From Parapedobacter indicus (GTDB lineage Bacteria; Bacteroidota; Bacteroidia; Sphingobacteriales; Sphingobacteriaceae): 64,000 bases of DNA. The stretch is taken from positions 248,001 to 312,000 of the forward strand of contig NZ_FOQO01000003.1 of NCBI RefSeq assembly GCF_900113765.1. The letters run 5' to 3'. Made by a program: the position numbers and the translations under genes. Below the pieces are notes generated by a model, which was given only the letters and a program-made list of their open reading frames with translations, was not told the DNA's origin and searched no databases. The stretch's first letter is position 1; each line of letters starts with the position of its first letter. Positions 27,650 to 37,156 of the stretch are shown piece after piece.

Positions 27650-28762
27650 TTACATCAGCAACGTATCGATCCGGTGTCCATGCACCATCTGCTCCTTTTC
27701 GGACCATGAAAATACGGTAAATGTTCCGTCTTGTGAGGCGACCATGGCTAAGGAATCATGCTGGTCGTTCACAAATTGGGCGGCGGCCAAATGCCGGGTT
27801 CCGCCAATGGTGGTGGCATCTAACAATTGCATACTGCTACCTGCCACCGGTTCTGTTAATATAATCTGGGCGACGGGCAATGCGTGTGGTGAACGTGCTA
27901 TCTTGGCTCCGAAAGCAAGTAATTGATGGTCCTGCGTTATTACCGTGGCTCCGTCAATCGCTGAATATCCACCTACCGCAGCGACTATTTTGGGTAACGT
28001 ATCTGTATAGGGAATCTGCGAGCCATCATTTCCAATAGGAGACAACATTTCATGAGGTTCGATCAAATAGTTGATGGGTTTTACAATGGAATGCAGCCAA
28101 GCGGCACTGTTGGGAGGAACGACCACCAACAATGCGCCACGGCCATGGCTACGTATCGCCAAGGCCAATTGCACGAGGAAATTTTCGGGCTGATCATTCT
28201 GTGTGTGAGAAAATCCAAGTAAAGCAGAAAGAATTCCTGGACAATCGGTCAACCCCCAATGGTTATCGTCGATCACCTTGATCTGATTGCCTTTGAGCAC
28301 TGCCACATTGACAAACTTGCGTGCATGCTCCCGGTGCTTTTGTTTCACCACCAATAAACCGGCCTCCACAACCTCTATCACCATCGTATGGGTGGGCACT
28401 TCATGCGTGGTACCCCATATATAAAAATTATCATCTTCTATCCACACACCTAAGTGTATTCCCGGTTGTACAACCGCTGGCGACAACTTGACCAGGTTAT
28501 AAGGGGTAAAACGTTGCGGATGACGAAAAACCAAACGATTCACCGCCAAATCCGGTGGCACAAATGCTACCGATATTTTCGGCTCATAGCCCTCTTCGCG
28601 GCGCAAGCTTGCCCAAAAAGCGGTGTCAATGAGTATTTCGATAACCGGTATGTCCGGAATATGCCTGTAATCCGTATCCCGGTGGTCAACTAACTTTTTA
28701 AAATGTTCGGCTATTCGATACGACACCAGCTTAGCCGCTAGATATGTGGGGTCTGAAATCAT
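27650..28762 (-). CDS. DAC-like (DACNV-type) putative sensor protein
   Basis: No signal peptide or membrane segment is seen, so this is probably a cytoplasmic protein. The C-terminal third carries the outline of a diadenylate-cyclase (DisA_N) fold: YSAIDGATVITQDHQLLAFGAKI (the DGA motif) and GGTRHLAAAQFVNDQHDSLAMVASQDG, in the place of the RHRAA motif. The RHR motif is changed to RHL, so cyclic-di-AMP synthesis is doubtful. I believe it belongs to the DACNV group of predicted nucleotide or metabolite sensors, named by computational work on DAC-like domains. An ATG at 28762 is preferred to a TTG five codons upstream. A well-formed promoter lies 56-86 bases upstream. It diverges from the holin-like gene. 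Confidence 0.6.
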   Translation of the reverse strand: MISDPTYLAAKLVSYRIAEHFKKLVDHRDTDYRHIPDIPVIEILIDTAFWASLRREEGYEPKISVAFVPPDLAVNRLVFRHPQRFTPYNLVKLSPAVVQPGIHLGVWIEDDNFYIWGTTHEVPTHTMVIEVVEAGLLVVKQKHREHARKFVNVAVLKGNQIKVIDDNHWGLTDCPGILSALLGFSHTQNDQPENFLVQLALAIRSHGRGALLVVVPPNSAAWLHSIVKPINYLIEPHEMLSPIGNDGSQIPYTDTLPKIVAAVGGYSAIDGATVITQDHQLLAFGAKIARSPHALPVAQIILTEPVAGSSMQLLDATTIGGTRHLAAAQFVNDQHDSLAMVASQDGTFTVFSWSEKEQMVHGHRIDTLLM

Positions 28763-28817
28763 TTTTGAAAAGGGCAAACAATACTGCCGCCGACTACTAT
28801 TTATTGAGTTATATCAG

Positions 28818-28848
28818 CAAACTTACCTATCTTGCCATTGATTTGCAA
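28818..28848 (-). promoter_or_regulatory. Bacteroidota-type promoter of the DACNV-like gene
   Basis: On the minus strand, TTG (28848-28846), a 20-base spacer and TAAGTTTG (28825-28818) match the housekeeping consensus TTG-N19-21-TAnnTTTG. Transcription would start near 28811, giving a leader of about 50 bases to ATG 28762. The match is by eye. Confidence 0.6.
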
Positions 28849-28877
28849 GTTATGGTTTTCTTAAAACAAACAGGATT

Positions 28878-29237
28878 ATGCGATTTATTATTGAAGTATT
28901 ATTGACCGGGTTAGCCGTCTTCCTTGCGGCGCTGGTCCTCCCTGATTCGGCCGTCAGCGTTGCGGGATTCGGCTGGGCAATTGTTGCCGGACTTATCATC
29001 TCCTTCGTGAATGCGACCGTCGGTACTGTTCTCCGTTTTTTTACGCTCCCACTCAATCTCCTTACCCTCGGATTGATCTCGTTTATTATTACCGTGTTGA
29101 TGGTACAGCTTACCAGCTACTTTATGGGAAGTAAATTTGAAGTGGCAAATTTTTGGTGGGCAGCCGTCTTTGCGATCGTCGTGGCGATCATCCAACTGAT
29201 CCTAAACAGTATTTTTGGATCGAAAGAACGTGACTAA
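28878..29237 (+). CDS. Small four-helix membrane protein, phage-holin-4-like family
   Basis: This is a 119-residue integral membrane protein with four predicted helices (about residues 3-22, 28-48, 57-80 and 89-112). It fits the family annotated as phage holin family 4, group II. The family name is misleading: members are chromosomal in many bacteria and are not known to lyse cells. The motifs that support the call are FGWAIVAGLIISFVNATVG and LRFFTLPLNLLTLGLISF. It has a charged tail (GSKERD). It is transcribed away from the DACNV-like gene. TATCTTGC at 28828-28835 with TTG 21 bases upstream is a weak promoter candidate for it. Confidence 0.8.
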   Translation: MRFIIEVLLTGLAVFLAALVLPDSAVSVAGFGWAIVAGLIISFVNATVGTVLRFFTLPLNLLTLGLISFIITVLMVQLTSYFMGSKFEVANFWWAAVFAIVVAIIQLILNSIFGSKERD

Positions 29238-29245
29238 ACCGATGG

Positions 29246-29276
29246 CCCGTAGACTAACTTAACGGAAGCCTACGGG
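29246..29276 (+). terminator. Weak hairpin after the holin-like gene
   Basis: CCCGTAG (29246-29252) pairs exactly with CTACGGG (29270-29276) around a 17-base loop. Only a short TT follows, so termination would be weak. It sits 9 bases after the stop codon. Confidence 0.35.
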
Positions 29277-29328
29277 TTATCATCAAAAAATCCTAAATTA
29301 GCCAAATCAATTTGCTGAATCCATCGTT

Positions 29329-30741
29329 ATGAAAGTTCTGTTGACGGGCCTATTCCTTCTTGTAACCATCGGTTTCTCCTATTCGCAGGAAAGATACCGG
29401 ATCGTATACGACTACAAGACCGATCGCCTCAATTTTTATTCCATCGATCAAAACAACCGGATTATCGATACCCTCCGGAACCCCAAGTTCAAACGCAACC
29501 GGGCAATAGAAGTTCAGTTGAAAAATGTCAATCCATTTGCCGTTGACGTGAGTACTTCGGTGGTTGAAAAAAACGTCCACGAATCTTCAGGAAGCAGCGG
29601 CTTTACGTTCAATTCGCTTTTGGGCAGTATCGGCAAACTGACCGGTGACAAACTAAAATTAAATTCATCCAGCCTCCCTTTGGGAGAAAAAGAATCGCCT
29701 GCTGCGGCTTCACGGGGCGCGGCGTTATCCAATAAATTATCCGAGCTCGACGAAACTACCACATACGTTTCCGCCATTAAAAGTGCCTTGGTAGCAGACT
29801 TAGTGAATCCCGACCTTAACAAAGATTCGATCATTCGGCATCTAAAACAAATCGCTGGCAAACTGGAAGATATACGGCTGCCTGATCCAGATGAGAACTT
29901 CTACCTCTTTCTTTCTCATCTTGAAAAAGTCATCCTACAGGACAAAAATGAGCTACTCTCATCCGCTAATGCGTTTGTGAGCGAAATCGAACAGCCACCT
30001 TCCTCCGACGAACCGCTATCGAGGGGACAACTTGTTGCCCGTCATACCACATTGAGTAACCTGCAAAACGCCATCGCATCTGTCAATAGCACGACCGATC
30101 AGACCACCGATCACATCGGCCAGATCAAAGCACTCTACACCGATCTGGAAGCAGCGTCTTTTGATCAAACCTACGACTATGTCATCGAAGCAGATAAAGC
30201 AACGATTGAATTGAAATTTCTGCGCAGTGCCTTTGCCTCGCAAAACAGCTCCGACCCTACCCGACAAACTGTCAAAACACGCAACGTGCGCGTTGCTGCA
30301 AAAGGCGGATTCAAGATCAATACCGGAATCGCAATGACGTTGAATAATTTCAGCGCTACCTCCAACAGCTATTTCATTAGCGATGCTGGTATCATCGGCT
30401 CTGAAAAAAACACCAACTTCGTTCCGAATCTAAGTACGATGATCAACTTTTACCCGATTATCAGCGAATCGTTCAACATCGGCGGTAGTTTTGGGCTGTC
30501 TGTACCCATCACCGACAAGGTGGGCGGTGTTAATTTCCTCCTCGGTCCGTCTCTGTTCATCGGTGACAAAAACCGGCTTTCGTTTTCAGGCGGCATTGCC
30601 TGCGGACCGGTCAATAAGTTGAGCAATGGCTTAAAGCCGGGGGACGCCACAGACATTCGTGACTTAGAAAACTACACCAAATCCGTCTATAATTTCGGAT
30701 ATTATCTCGGTGTTTCATTCAGTGTGTTCGACATCAATTAA
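29329..30741 (+). CDS. Exported protein of unknown function, first gene of the caspase cassette
   Basis: The protein has a clear signal peptide (MKVLLTGLFLLVTIGFSYS) and no membrane helix afterwards, so it is periplasmic or in the outer membrane. The first 100 residues are beta-rich (VYDYKTDRLNFYSIDQNNRI, AIEVQLKNVNPFAVDV). Residues 130-300 look helical and coiled-coil-like, with many Leu, Lys, Asp and Ser residues. The final 130 residues alternate in the manner of a small beta-barrel (FNIGGSFGLSVPIT, RLSFSGGIACGPV, FGYYLGVSFSVFDI), ending near an aromatic residue as outer-membrane proteins often do. I do not recognise the family. It starts a plus-strand run with the two caspase genes, the next one only 9 bases downstream, so it is probably functionally linked to them. 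Confidence 0.75.
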   Translation: MKVLLTGLFLLVTIGFSYSQERYRIVYDYKTDRLNFYSIDQNNRIIDTLRNPKFKRNRAIEVQLKNVNPFAVDVSTSVVEKNVHESSGSSGFTFNSLLGSIGKLTGDKLKLNSSSLPLGEKESPAAASRGAALSNKLSELDETTTYVSAIKSALVADLVNPDLNKDSIIRHLKQIAGKLEDIRLPDPDENFYLFLSHLEKVILQDKNELLSSANAFVSEIEQPPSSDEPLSRGQLVARHTTLSNLQNAIASVNSTTDQTTDHIGQIKALYTDLEAASFDQTYDYVIEADKATIELKFLRSAFASQNSSDPTRQTVKTRNVRVAAKGGFKINTGIAMTLNNFSATSNSYFISDAGIIGSEKNTNFVPNLSTMINFYPIISESFNIGGSFGLSVPITDKVGGVNFLLGPSLFIGDKNRLSFSGGIACGPVNKLSNGLKPGDATDIRDLENYTKSVYNFGYYLGVSFSVFDIN

Positions 30742-30750
30742 TCGTAGACT

Positions 30751-32721
30751 ATGAAAAAAATCTTCTTATTCCTAATTACTGCATCGTTACTATTTCAGGT
30801 TGGCTTCGCAAAAAAAAGGGCGTTGATTATCGCGATCGGAGCATACCCTGCCAAAACCGGTTGGAGCGCGATCAGTTCGGTAAATGATGTTGCATTGATT
30901 CAGCAGGCATTGGCTAAACAGGGCTTCGCCGATGCGGACATGGTTATCCTAACCGACGAACAAGCAACGAAAGAAGGCATTATCCGAGCGATGGCCCAAT
31001 TGCAGGCAACGGCCGAAGAAGGCGACATTGTGGTCATTCATTACTCGGGCCATGGCCAACAAATATTCGACGACAATGGCGACGAAATAGATGGCAAGGA
31101 CGAATCCATTGTTCCCTACGATGCCTTTGCCAAATATACCCACAACTACGCTGGTCAAAACCACATCCGGGATGACGAATTGGGCAATATCATTGCCAAC
31201 TTCCGGAACAAATTGGGTAAGGATGGACAATTGCTCTTCATCATGGATAGCTGCCACAGCGGCTCGACCACCCGGGGGGCAAAGGCACGCGGCGGACAAG
31301 CGACGTTTGCACCCCCCAACTGGACGCCGCAGGAGGCGGACAAAACCAAAGGCAGCGGGCTGATCGAACGCACACGGGTAACCCCCGAGGCTTCTCCATT
31401 CGTGATGATATCCGGTGCATCGGCCGATGAGTTAAACTATGAATACCAGGGGTGCGGATCCCTGAGTTATGCCTTTTCCAAAGCCATGACTGATCTGGGG
31501 TCAGATTTTACCTTTCGGCAATTATTCTCGTCGATTGCGGCCAACATGAATGTCATTTCACCCAAGCAAACGCCAACGATCGAAGGCGACATTGATTACC
31601 TCCTTTTTAAAGGAGAGTACGTAAAGCAGCAACCTTATTTTACCCTCAACCGTATTGTTCAGCCCGACGTGATCCAAGTTGCCGGGGGCCAATTACAACG
31701 GCTGTTTAAGCAAACGAGCGTCTTTGTGCTTCCAGCGGGCACAACTACTGCTGATCCCGACAAAGTCGTAGCAAAAGGAACAATCACCAACGCAAAATTC
31801 AATGAAGCCGTTGTTAAGCTTGACCGTCCGCTGGAAGACCCTAACGAAAAAAACTACTGGGTATTCGTCGATCAACCCGCCTATGGCGACATTGCCATCC
31901 AGGTTTATTTGCACCCATCGGTTGACGATGCAAGCGTGAAGACGGCTATCTCCGCCTTTCTATCGGAAAACCATCTTGGAAAAATCGTCACGGATACCCT
32001 CGAAGCCGATGTCATTGTTGAAAAACGGGCAAACGCGTATCAATTGACGGTAGCGCAGGGGGAATCGGCTTTCAACGAAGCCGAAAGCTCACGGGGGGAA
32101 GACCTAGCCGCAGAAATCAACGAAAAGTTATTCAATTTTGCACAAGGACAATACCTCAAAAAGCTGAGTCTCAAAAATTACGAATACGAATTTGAGTTCA
32201 AACTGATTCCCATTGATTACGACGTTGAACTGGGCATTTCCGGAGATCTGAAGCCGGATACCGCACTTGTCAACGAGGCCGGCATATTTGAGGTAGATCC
32301 CGAATCCGATTACGTCGTCTTGCAAGTCACGAACAAGAGCGATCGGCCCTTGTATTTCAGCATCATCGAAATCAATACAAAGGGAGAGATTGCCTCCTTT
32401 ATGCCCAATGATAATTGTCCGCTGACCGATGAGGAACGCCGCATTGCGCCCGGACAAACCATGACGTTTTCCGACTGTGTATTCTCCTTCGGGCCGCCTT
32501 ACGAGCGACTTATCCTCAAGGGTTTTGCCACGTCAACGCCGATTAATTTCCAGTCGACAGTGGCTACGAGGGGTGAAGGTACCCGTTCGGCCAATCAGCA
32601 TCCCTTGGAACGATTTATTCAGCAAAGCTATACGCAAAGCCGTGGGTCAAGCAGCACAAGTGTCACCGGTAAAGTAGACGGGTACAGCTCGGAATTTGTG
32701 TATGAAATCGTAAAACGCTAA
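30751..32721 (+). CDS. Exported caspase-family (C14) protease with C-terminal accessory domain
   Basis: This is a cysteine peptidase of the metacaspase/caspase clan. A short signal peptide (MKKIFLFLITASLLFQVGFA) leads straight into the p20-like domain, RALIIAIGAYPAKTG. The catalytic dyad is visible as His101 in HYSGHGQQ and Cys168 in MDSCHSGS. An acidic DDNGDEIDGKDE stretch follows the His, as in Ca2+-dependent metacaspases. The C-terminal region, residues 440-620 (YVVLQVTNKSDRPLYFSIIEI, then MPNDNCPLT), resembles DUF4384-type beta-sandwich domains often attached to bacterial caspases. The export signal means that it acts outside the cytoplasm. It lies 9 bases after the unknown exported protein and 3 bases before the WD-like caspase gene. 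Confidence 0.9.
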   Translation: MKKIFLFLITASLLFQVGFAKKRALIIAIGAYPAKTGWSAISSVNDVALIQQALAKQGFADADMVILTDEQATKEGIIRAMAQLQATAEEGDIVVIHYSGHGQQIFDDNGDEIDGKDESIVPYDAFAKYTHNYAGQNHIRDDELGNIIANFRNKLGKDGQLLFIMDSCHSGSTTRGAKARGGQATFAPPNWTPQEADKTKGSGLIERTRVTPEASPFVMISGASADELNYEYQGCGSLSYAFSKAMTDLGSDFTFRQLFSSIAANMNVISPKQTPTIEGDIDYLLFKGEYVKQQPYFTLNRIVQPDVIQVAGGQLQRLFKQTSVFVLPAGTTTADPDKVVAKGTITNAKFNEAVVKLDRPLEDPNEKNYWVFVDQPAYGDIAIQVYLHPSVDDASVKTAISAFLSENHLGKIVTDTLEADVIVEKRANAYQLTVAQGESAFNEAESSRGEDLAAEINEKLFNFAQGQYLKKLSLKNYEYEFEFKLIPIDYDVELGISGDLKPDTALVNEAGIFEVDPESDYVVLQVTNKSDRPLYFSIIEINTKGEIASFMPNDNCPLTDEERRIAPGQTMTFSDCVFSFGPPYERLILKGFATSTPINFQSTVATRGEGTRSANQHPLERFIQQSYTQSRGSSSTSVTGKVDGYSSEFVYEIVKR

Positions 32722-32724
32722 AAA

Positions 32725-35700
32725 ATGCTTAAAATCTGCGAACTGGCCTGTACGACCATCCTGCTCTTCTGCTGCATCAACGCTTACAGCCAGCCACCCG
32801 AAGTCGTTATTCAAAAAGAATACGGCTCTATCGAAAACATCAAATTCTCCCCAAACGGAGAACAGTTTATTACGTATGCGCTAGGGGCTACCGACCTCGA
32901 TATCAACTTGTGGGATGCCCATTCTAAACTCATGCTGGGCTATGTAAACATCTATTTCGGCAACGGAGAAGGCAGTGGTAAAATCAAATTAATGAACGAC
33001 GGCATTGTCTATGTAAACGACAATCAACACATCTATCGGTATGACCTAATTGCCAACTCAAATGAGACCATCTACGAAACTGTCTTTCCCAACTATATAC
33101 ACGACTTTGAATGGCTGGACAACCATCAGCTCTTCGTATTGGAAAAAATCTATTCCGAACAGCAAAAGGAGGTGCAAGAAGAATCTCACCATTTCAATGC
33201 AGTCATATACGATGCTCAATCGAAGAAAATAGAAATTGAACGGCAAATCAATCAGGAATTAACTGCTGTTGCCATTCCCCCGGCGCACAATTTTCTGCTA
33301 CTATTGTCAAGTAACGGAAAAGCTCTTTTTTTGGATTCTTCCTTACAAGAATACCGCTCACCCATCACAATAAACCAAACGAAAGCACCAGGCTTTTACT
33401 GTTTCGACAAAAGTGGCAAGCACTTAATATACAATGAGCAACTCCACACCGAAATCAAACTATTAGATGTCGAGTCCGGTAACATCGTTCAACGTATACA
33501 GTTACCTAAACCACACGACGCTCCAGAAACCAATTTTTTCGCTTCTTCGGTCGATGAACTTTATAACATGATATATATAGCATCAGAAAATGTTTTATAT
33601 ACACATTCAGGATATAACACCATCAGCCGCATTGATTTGGCAACTTTTGAAACAACCGACCATTCGATCATTGACTTTGATGACCAAATCGGCTCACTGG
33701 CCTATAATCCGCTTTCTGACGAAGGGTTTATTACCCATGGCAAAACTGGCTCAATGTTCAGGGCTAAATCGAATCTTTCAATTGTTGATTTCGAACACAA
33801 AGAAATCCTCGCCCGTATTCAACAGAACTTCACTGCCAACACCAATTGCTTTTCCAATCTCATCACGGTTGGTGGACAACGTTTTTTGACCGCCACAGAC
33901 CCAGAATCTGGTTCGAAAACCTATCACAATAACCTTACCCTCCACTCACTTGATTTACTGACCACTTCCCGCATCACGTGCGGTTCAAATTGCCTGATAT
34001 CCCAAAATAGATCGACCGACCATGTGCTGATTGAGATGGGCACCGGCAATCGGAGTTTTCCCCAAAAGTTGGCAGATATCGATATATATGCCGGCATACT
34101 GGGAACCAACTGGTTGGGCAGAACCGTCGATTTAAGTCAGCCCGAGAGCGATCCAACAAACATCTTTGAGGACTTTACCAAAATTAATCTCACCGAAATA
34201 AGCAGCTGGAAAAAAATCAAAAAATATTCTTCGTATGAGATATTACACTATTTAGACAAGCAGAAAAGGCTCATTGTAGCATTCAGCAATGCAGACGAAA
34301 CAACAGTCGCCATTTTAGATGAACACGGCAACTTACTTAAAGAAATACCAGCCGAATATTCGGTCAACGCTAAAACGTCTCCAGACGATGCCTACCTAGC
34401 TCTCTATTGGTCAGAGGGCAGTAAACACGAACTCATCGTCATCGACACACAAAAGCTGACTACTGTTTATAAAAAAACAGTTAAGGCGGATGATTTGATT
34501 ACAATTGGGTTCTCTTTCGGCGACCTTCCGGATGATTTTTTCTATTCGTACAATACTTTTGACCATCAAACAGGGTTTCTGGGTCAAGTATTTCGCATTG
34601 ACCTGCGTTCTTCCAAACCTGCAGAAACACCTTTTTATAAAGGCGATCTTTTTTTTGCGGATTTTGAAGTATCCAATAAAAACAGTCTCATTCTGGGCAA
34701 TTCACTTGAGAGCTATATCATCTACGATACCAAAGCCGGACATATTGAAGAAAGTGTTTATACTGGAACGGGATCGATTGACCACTTCACGTATTACCCG
34801 GGAGAGAATACGTTACTTGTTTCTGGCAATAAACTGTACTCACGTCTGATCAATCTATCAAAAAAAACAGCGGTCACTTATCACCAGTCCAATGAGCATT
34901 TTTTTGCCCAAAATGCCGACGGTTACTACATGGCTTTTGACTATATACCCAATAACATCGCTTTTGTTGTAAACAATAAAAGCTATCCGTTTACGCAATT
35001 TGACCTTAAGTACAACAGACCCGATAAAGTGATGCTTGACCTAGATATGTTAACCGCAGAGCGGCAACAGCTATTTCAGGAAGCATACAATAAACGGATT
35101 TCAAATCTTCAAATCGACACCTCGCTAATCAATCTTCCTATTTCCAACCTTCCATCCGTGAAGTTGACTTATAGCCGAAAATCATTCCATACAACCGATC
35201 AGGCGATCCCCGTTAACGTGTCTATGCACGACAGCCTGTCTACCCTGAAAGCCTGGAATATTTGGGTAAATGGTGTTCCACTGTTTGGTAAAAATGGAAA
35301 ATTGATTGAAGGAACCGTCCAAAACTATTCAACCCATTATCCGATTCCGCTGTCATCAGGAACCAACAACATACAGATATCCTGTACGAATGCCCGCGGG
35401 TTAGAATCGATGCGTGAGTCTTTCTCAATACATAGAGTTTCAGACGACACAAAAACTAAGGTATATTATATCGGCGTTGGCGTGTCTGATTACCTGGACA
35501 CTACCATGAATCTTGTTTATCCTACCAAAGACGTGATGGATTTGGATAAGCTTTTCAAAGAAAAGTATCAAAATTATGAGGCCCATCTACTACTGGATAA
35601 TAAAGTAACACTTGAAAACTTACAGAAAATTCATGACATTTTGGCCCAGACAACCGTCGATGACCAAGTGATTATTTCTTTTCACGGACATGGATTAGTT

Positions 35701-36279
35701 GATGATGAGAGTAACTTCTATTTTGCTACTTACGACATGGATTTTGACCATCCACAAAAACGGGGATTCTCTTACGACCAATTATATCAATTGTTTTCAT
35801 TTGGCTCTTCCAGGAAGAATGTCATATTCCTCGATGCATGCCATAGCGGTGAGATAGACAGCGATGGACAAACGAATACCGTTTCCACGGAGAATACGCA
35901 GGTCAAGGCTACCGAAACACCCTTTAACAATAGGGGATCAAAAGCAATTGCCGTTTCAAAAAAAGACAATTTGCAAAACAGCTTTGCATTAAAGCAACGA
36001 CTATTCAATAATTTCATCGGTTCAGACGGAACAGTAATTATATCGGCATCAGCCGGTGTTGAGTATGCATATGAGAGCGACGAATGGAAAAACGGTGTAT
36101 TCACATACAGTATTATCAACGGGCTGAAAAACAATCGAGCAGATAGTGACGAAAACGGCCAGATTACGATTTCCGAATTAAAAGCGCATGTATCGCGTCA
36201 AGTAAAAGAATTAACAGATGGGCAGCAGACTCCAAATGCAAGACAAGAGAACGTATCAACCGATTTTCAAATTTGGTAA
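32725..36279 (+). CDS. Exported beta-propeller-caspase fusion protein
   Basis: This 1184-residue protein has a signal peptide (ACTTILLFCCINAYS). Residues 25-800 are a series of WD40/beta-propeller-like blades (SIENIKFSPNGEQFITYA, DINLWDAHSKLML, KTSPDDAYLALYWSEG), probably two propellers. About residues 910-1184 form a caspase domain: VYYIGVGVSDYLD opens it, His989 lies in FHGHG and Cys1039 in LDACHSGE, with a DENGQITISELK calcium-loop-like tail at the end. The order is the reverse of the preceding caspase, whose protease is N-terminal. The DNA is clearly more AT-rich than its neighbours (sampled lines at 34.2, 34.5 and 35.6 kb run 28-38% GC), hinting at separate origin. It is 3 bases downstream of the first caspase gene. 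The propeller probably binds a partner or substrate. Confidence 0.85.
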   Translation: MLKICELACTTILLFCCINAYSQPPEVVIQKEYGSIENIKFSPNGEQFITYALGATDLDINLWDAHSKLMLGYVNIYFGNGEGSGKIKLMNDGIVYVNDNQHIYRYDLIANSNETIYETVFPNYIHDFEWLDNHQLFVLEKIYSEQQKEVQEESHHFNAVIYDAQSKKIEIERQINQELTAVAIPPAHNFLLLLSSNGKALFLDSSLQEYRSPITINQTKAPGFYCFDKSGKHLIYNEQLHTEIKLLDVESGNIVQRIQLPKPHDAPETNFFASSVDELYNMIYIASENVLYTHSGYNTISRIDLATFETTDHSIIDFDDQIGSLAYNPLSDEGFITHGKTGSMFRAKSNLSIVDFEHKEILARIQQNFTANTNCFSNLITVGGQRFLTATDPESGSKTYHNNLTLHSLDLLTTSRITCGSNCLISQNRSTDHVLIEMGTGNRSFPQKLADIDIYAGILGTNWLGRTVDLSQPESDPTNIFEDFTKINLTEISSWKKIKKYSSYEILHYLDKQKRLIVAFSNADETTVAILDEHGNLLKEIPAEYSVNAKTSPDDAYLALYWSEGSKHELIVIDTQKLTTVYKKTVKADDLITIGFSFGDLPDDFFYSYNTFDHQTGFLGQVFRIDLRSSKPAETPFYKGDLFFADFEVSNKNSLILGNSLESYIIYDTKAGHIEESVYTGTGSIDHFTYYPGENTLLVSGNKLYSRLINLSKKTAVTYHQSNEHFFAQNADGYYMAFDYIPNNIAFVVNNKSYPFTQFDLKYNRPDKVMLDLDMLTAERQQLFQEAYNKRISNLQIDTSLINLPISNLPSVKLTYSRKSFHTTDQAIPVNVSMHDSLSTLKAWNIWVNGVPLFGKNGKLIEGTVQNYSTHYPIPLSSGTNNIQISCTNARGLESMRESFSIHRVSDDTKTKVYYIGVGVSDYLDTTMNLVYPTKDVMDLDKLFKEKYQNYEAHLLLDNKVTLENLQKIHDILAQTTVDDQVIISFHGHGLVDDESNFYFATYDMDFDHPQKRGFSYDQLYQLFSFGSSRKNVIFLDACHSGEIDSDGQTNTVSTENTQVKATETPFNNRGSKAIAVSKKDNLQNSFALKQRLFNNFIGSDGTVIISASAGVEYAYESDEWKNGVFTYSIINGLKNNRADSDENGQITISELKAHVSRQVKELTDGQQTPNARQENVSTDFQIW

Positions 36280-36373
36280 ACGGGCAAAAAGAAAGCATGA
36301 ATTATCATTCAAAATGACCAGTCCCACACTAGCAGACATTTAGGCATCAAATTAGACATAGCTCGATAAATAA

Positions 36374-37156
36374 TTAATGGAACCGGCAGATTCCGAATGT
36401 TTCACAAAGCGCGTCGGCGATCGCCCGTTCGTCCATTCCGAGTAAACGCAGATCATCGATAAAGGCCTGATGTTCGGTTTCCAACTGCCTGTAGGTATTC
36501 CGGTCAATTAACTCAAAAACGAAAAACGGTAGGTTATTCAAATTAGGAAATGCTTCAGTCGTAACCGTCCACTCAACGTAGCTACCCCCCGCAAACACGC
36601 TATTGTCGCCGTAGAGTGCCAGCCGGGAGCCGTCCGTTTCAAACTTAGCCAGTTCTCCCGTTTCGATATTGCGGATCAACACATAGTACGCCGTAGCAAG
36701 CGAATCCGTTTTCCAGTTGAACCGGACCTTGGAATTTACCACTTTCGCACTGTCCGTCGGTGTCAGCATTCGCATTTCGCCCCGGAATGCCGCTCCGATC
36801 AGCGTCTCATTGCGCTCTCCGCCCACGAACTCCTTCCATACATAGGTTAGGTATTGAGCCGTCATATTACTCCCTCGCGGCTTCCCTTTACGCGCGAGGA
36901 GCTGCTGAAAGCCAACGGTTGCCGGCCCCACGGCCTCGTAGGTAACTCCCCGCTGGTCTATCGCCGTCAAGCTGGCACCATTTCCCAGTCTCAACGAAGA
37001 CGACGCTGTGAGCAATGAGCCCTTTTTCGCCATTCGATCTGCCTTTCCCGTAACAAGGATAACTTCACCCTTTACCTGAAAAACATATAGACTATCCTGC
37101 GCTGCTGCAGTCGATATCAGCAGCGAGGCAATCAATCCAAGAGATAGCTTTTCCAT
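36374..37156 (-). CDS. Exported FecR-like domain protein
   Basis: The protein starts with a signal peptide (MEKLSLGLIASLLISTAAAQ). Residues 25-90 (VFQVKGEVILVTGKADRMAKKGSLLTASSSLRLGN, then GVTYEAVGPATV) follow the pattern of FecR-like beta domains outside sigma-factor signalling: G-V, a G followed by L, and a gp-type loop. Residues 130-215 (NSKVRFNWKTDSLATAYYVLIRNI) look like a fibronectin-III- or Ig-like sandwich. The last 30 residues include two Cys (ALCETFGIC). It overlaps the CHASE2 gene by 25 bases, so the two are translationally coupled. FecR-like and CHASE2 proteins are adjacent in other bacteria, where CHASE2 is the periplasmic part of a membrane sensor. Its role here is inferred from that pairing. 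Confidence 0.65.
   Translation of the reverse strand: MEKLSLGLIASLLISTAAAQDSLYVFQVKGEVILVTGKADRMAKKGSLLTASSSLRLGNGASLTAIDQRGVTYEAVGPATVGFQQLLARKGKPRGSNMTAQYLTYVWKEFVGGERNETLIGAAFRGEMRMLTPTDSAKVVNSKVRFNWKTDSLATAYYVLIRNIETGELAKFETDGSRLALYGDNSVFAGGSYVEWTVTTEAFPNLNNLPFFVFELIDRNTYRQLETEHQAFIDDLRLLGMDERAIADALCETFGICRFH

Noticed and set aside
28878..29237. Prophage remnant suggested by a holin-like protein
   Set aside because: The family is chromosomal in many bacteria and there are no phage structural, integrase or lysis genes around it.
36280..36373. A terminator between the convergent caspase and FecR-like genes
   Set aside because: I found no stem with a T-run in these 94 bases, so no terminator is claimed although one would be expected.
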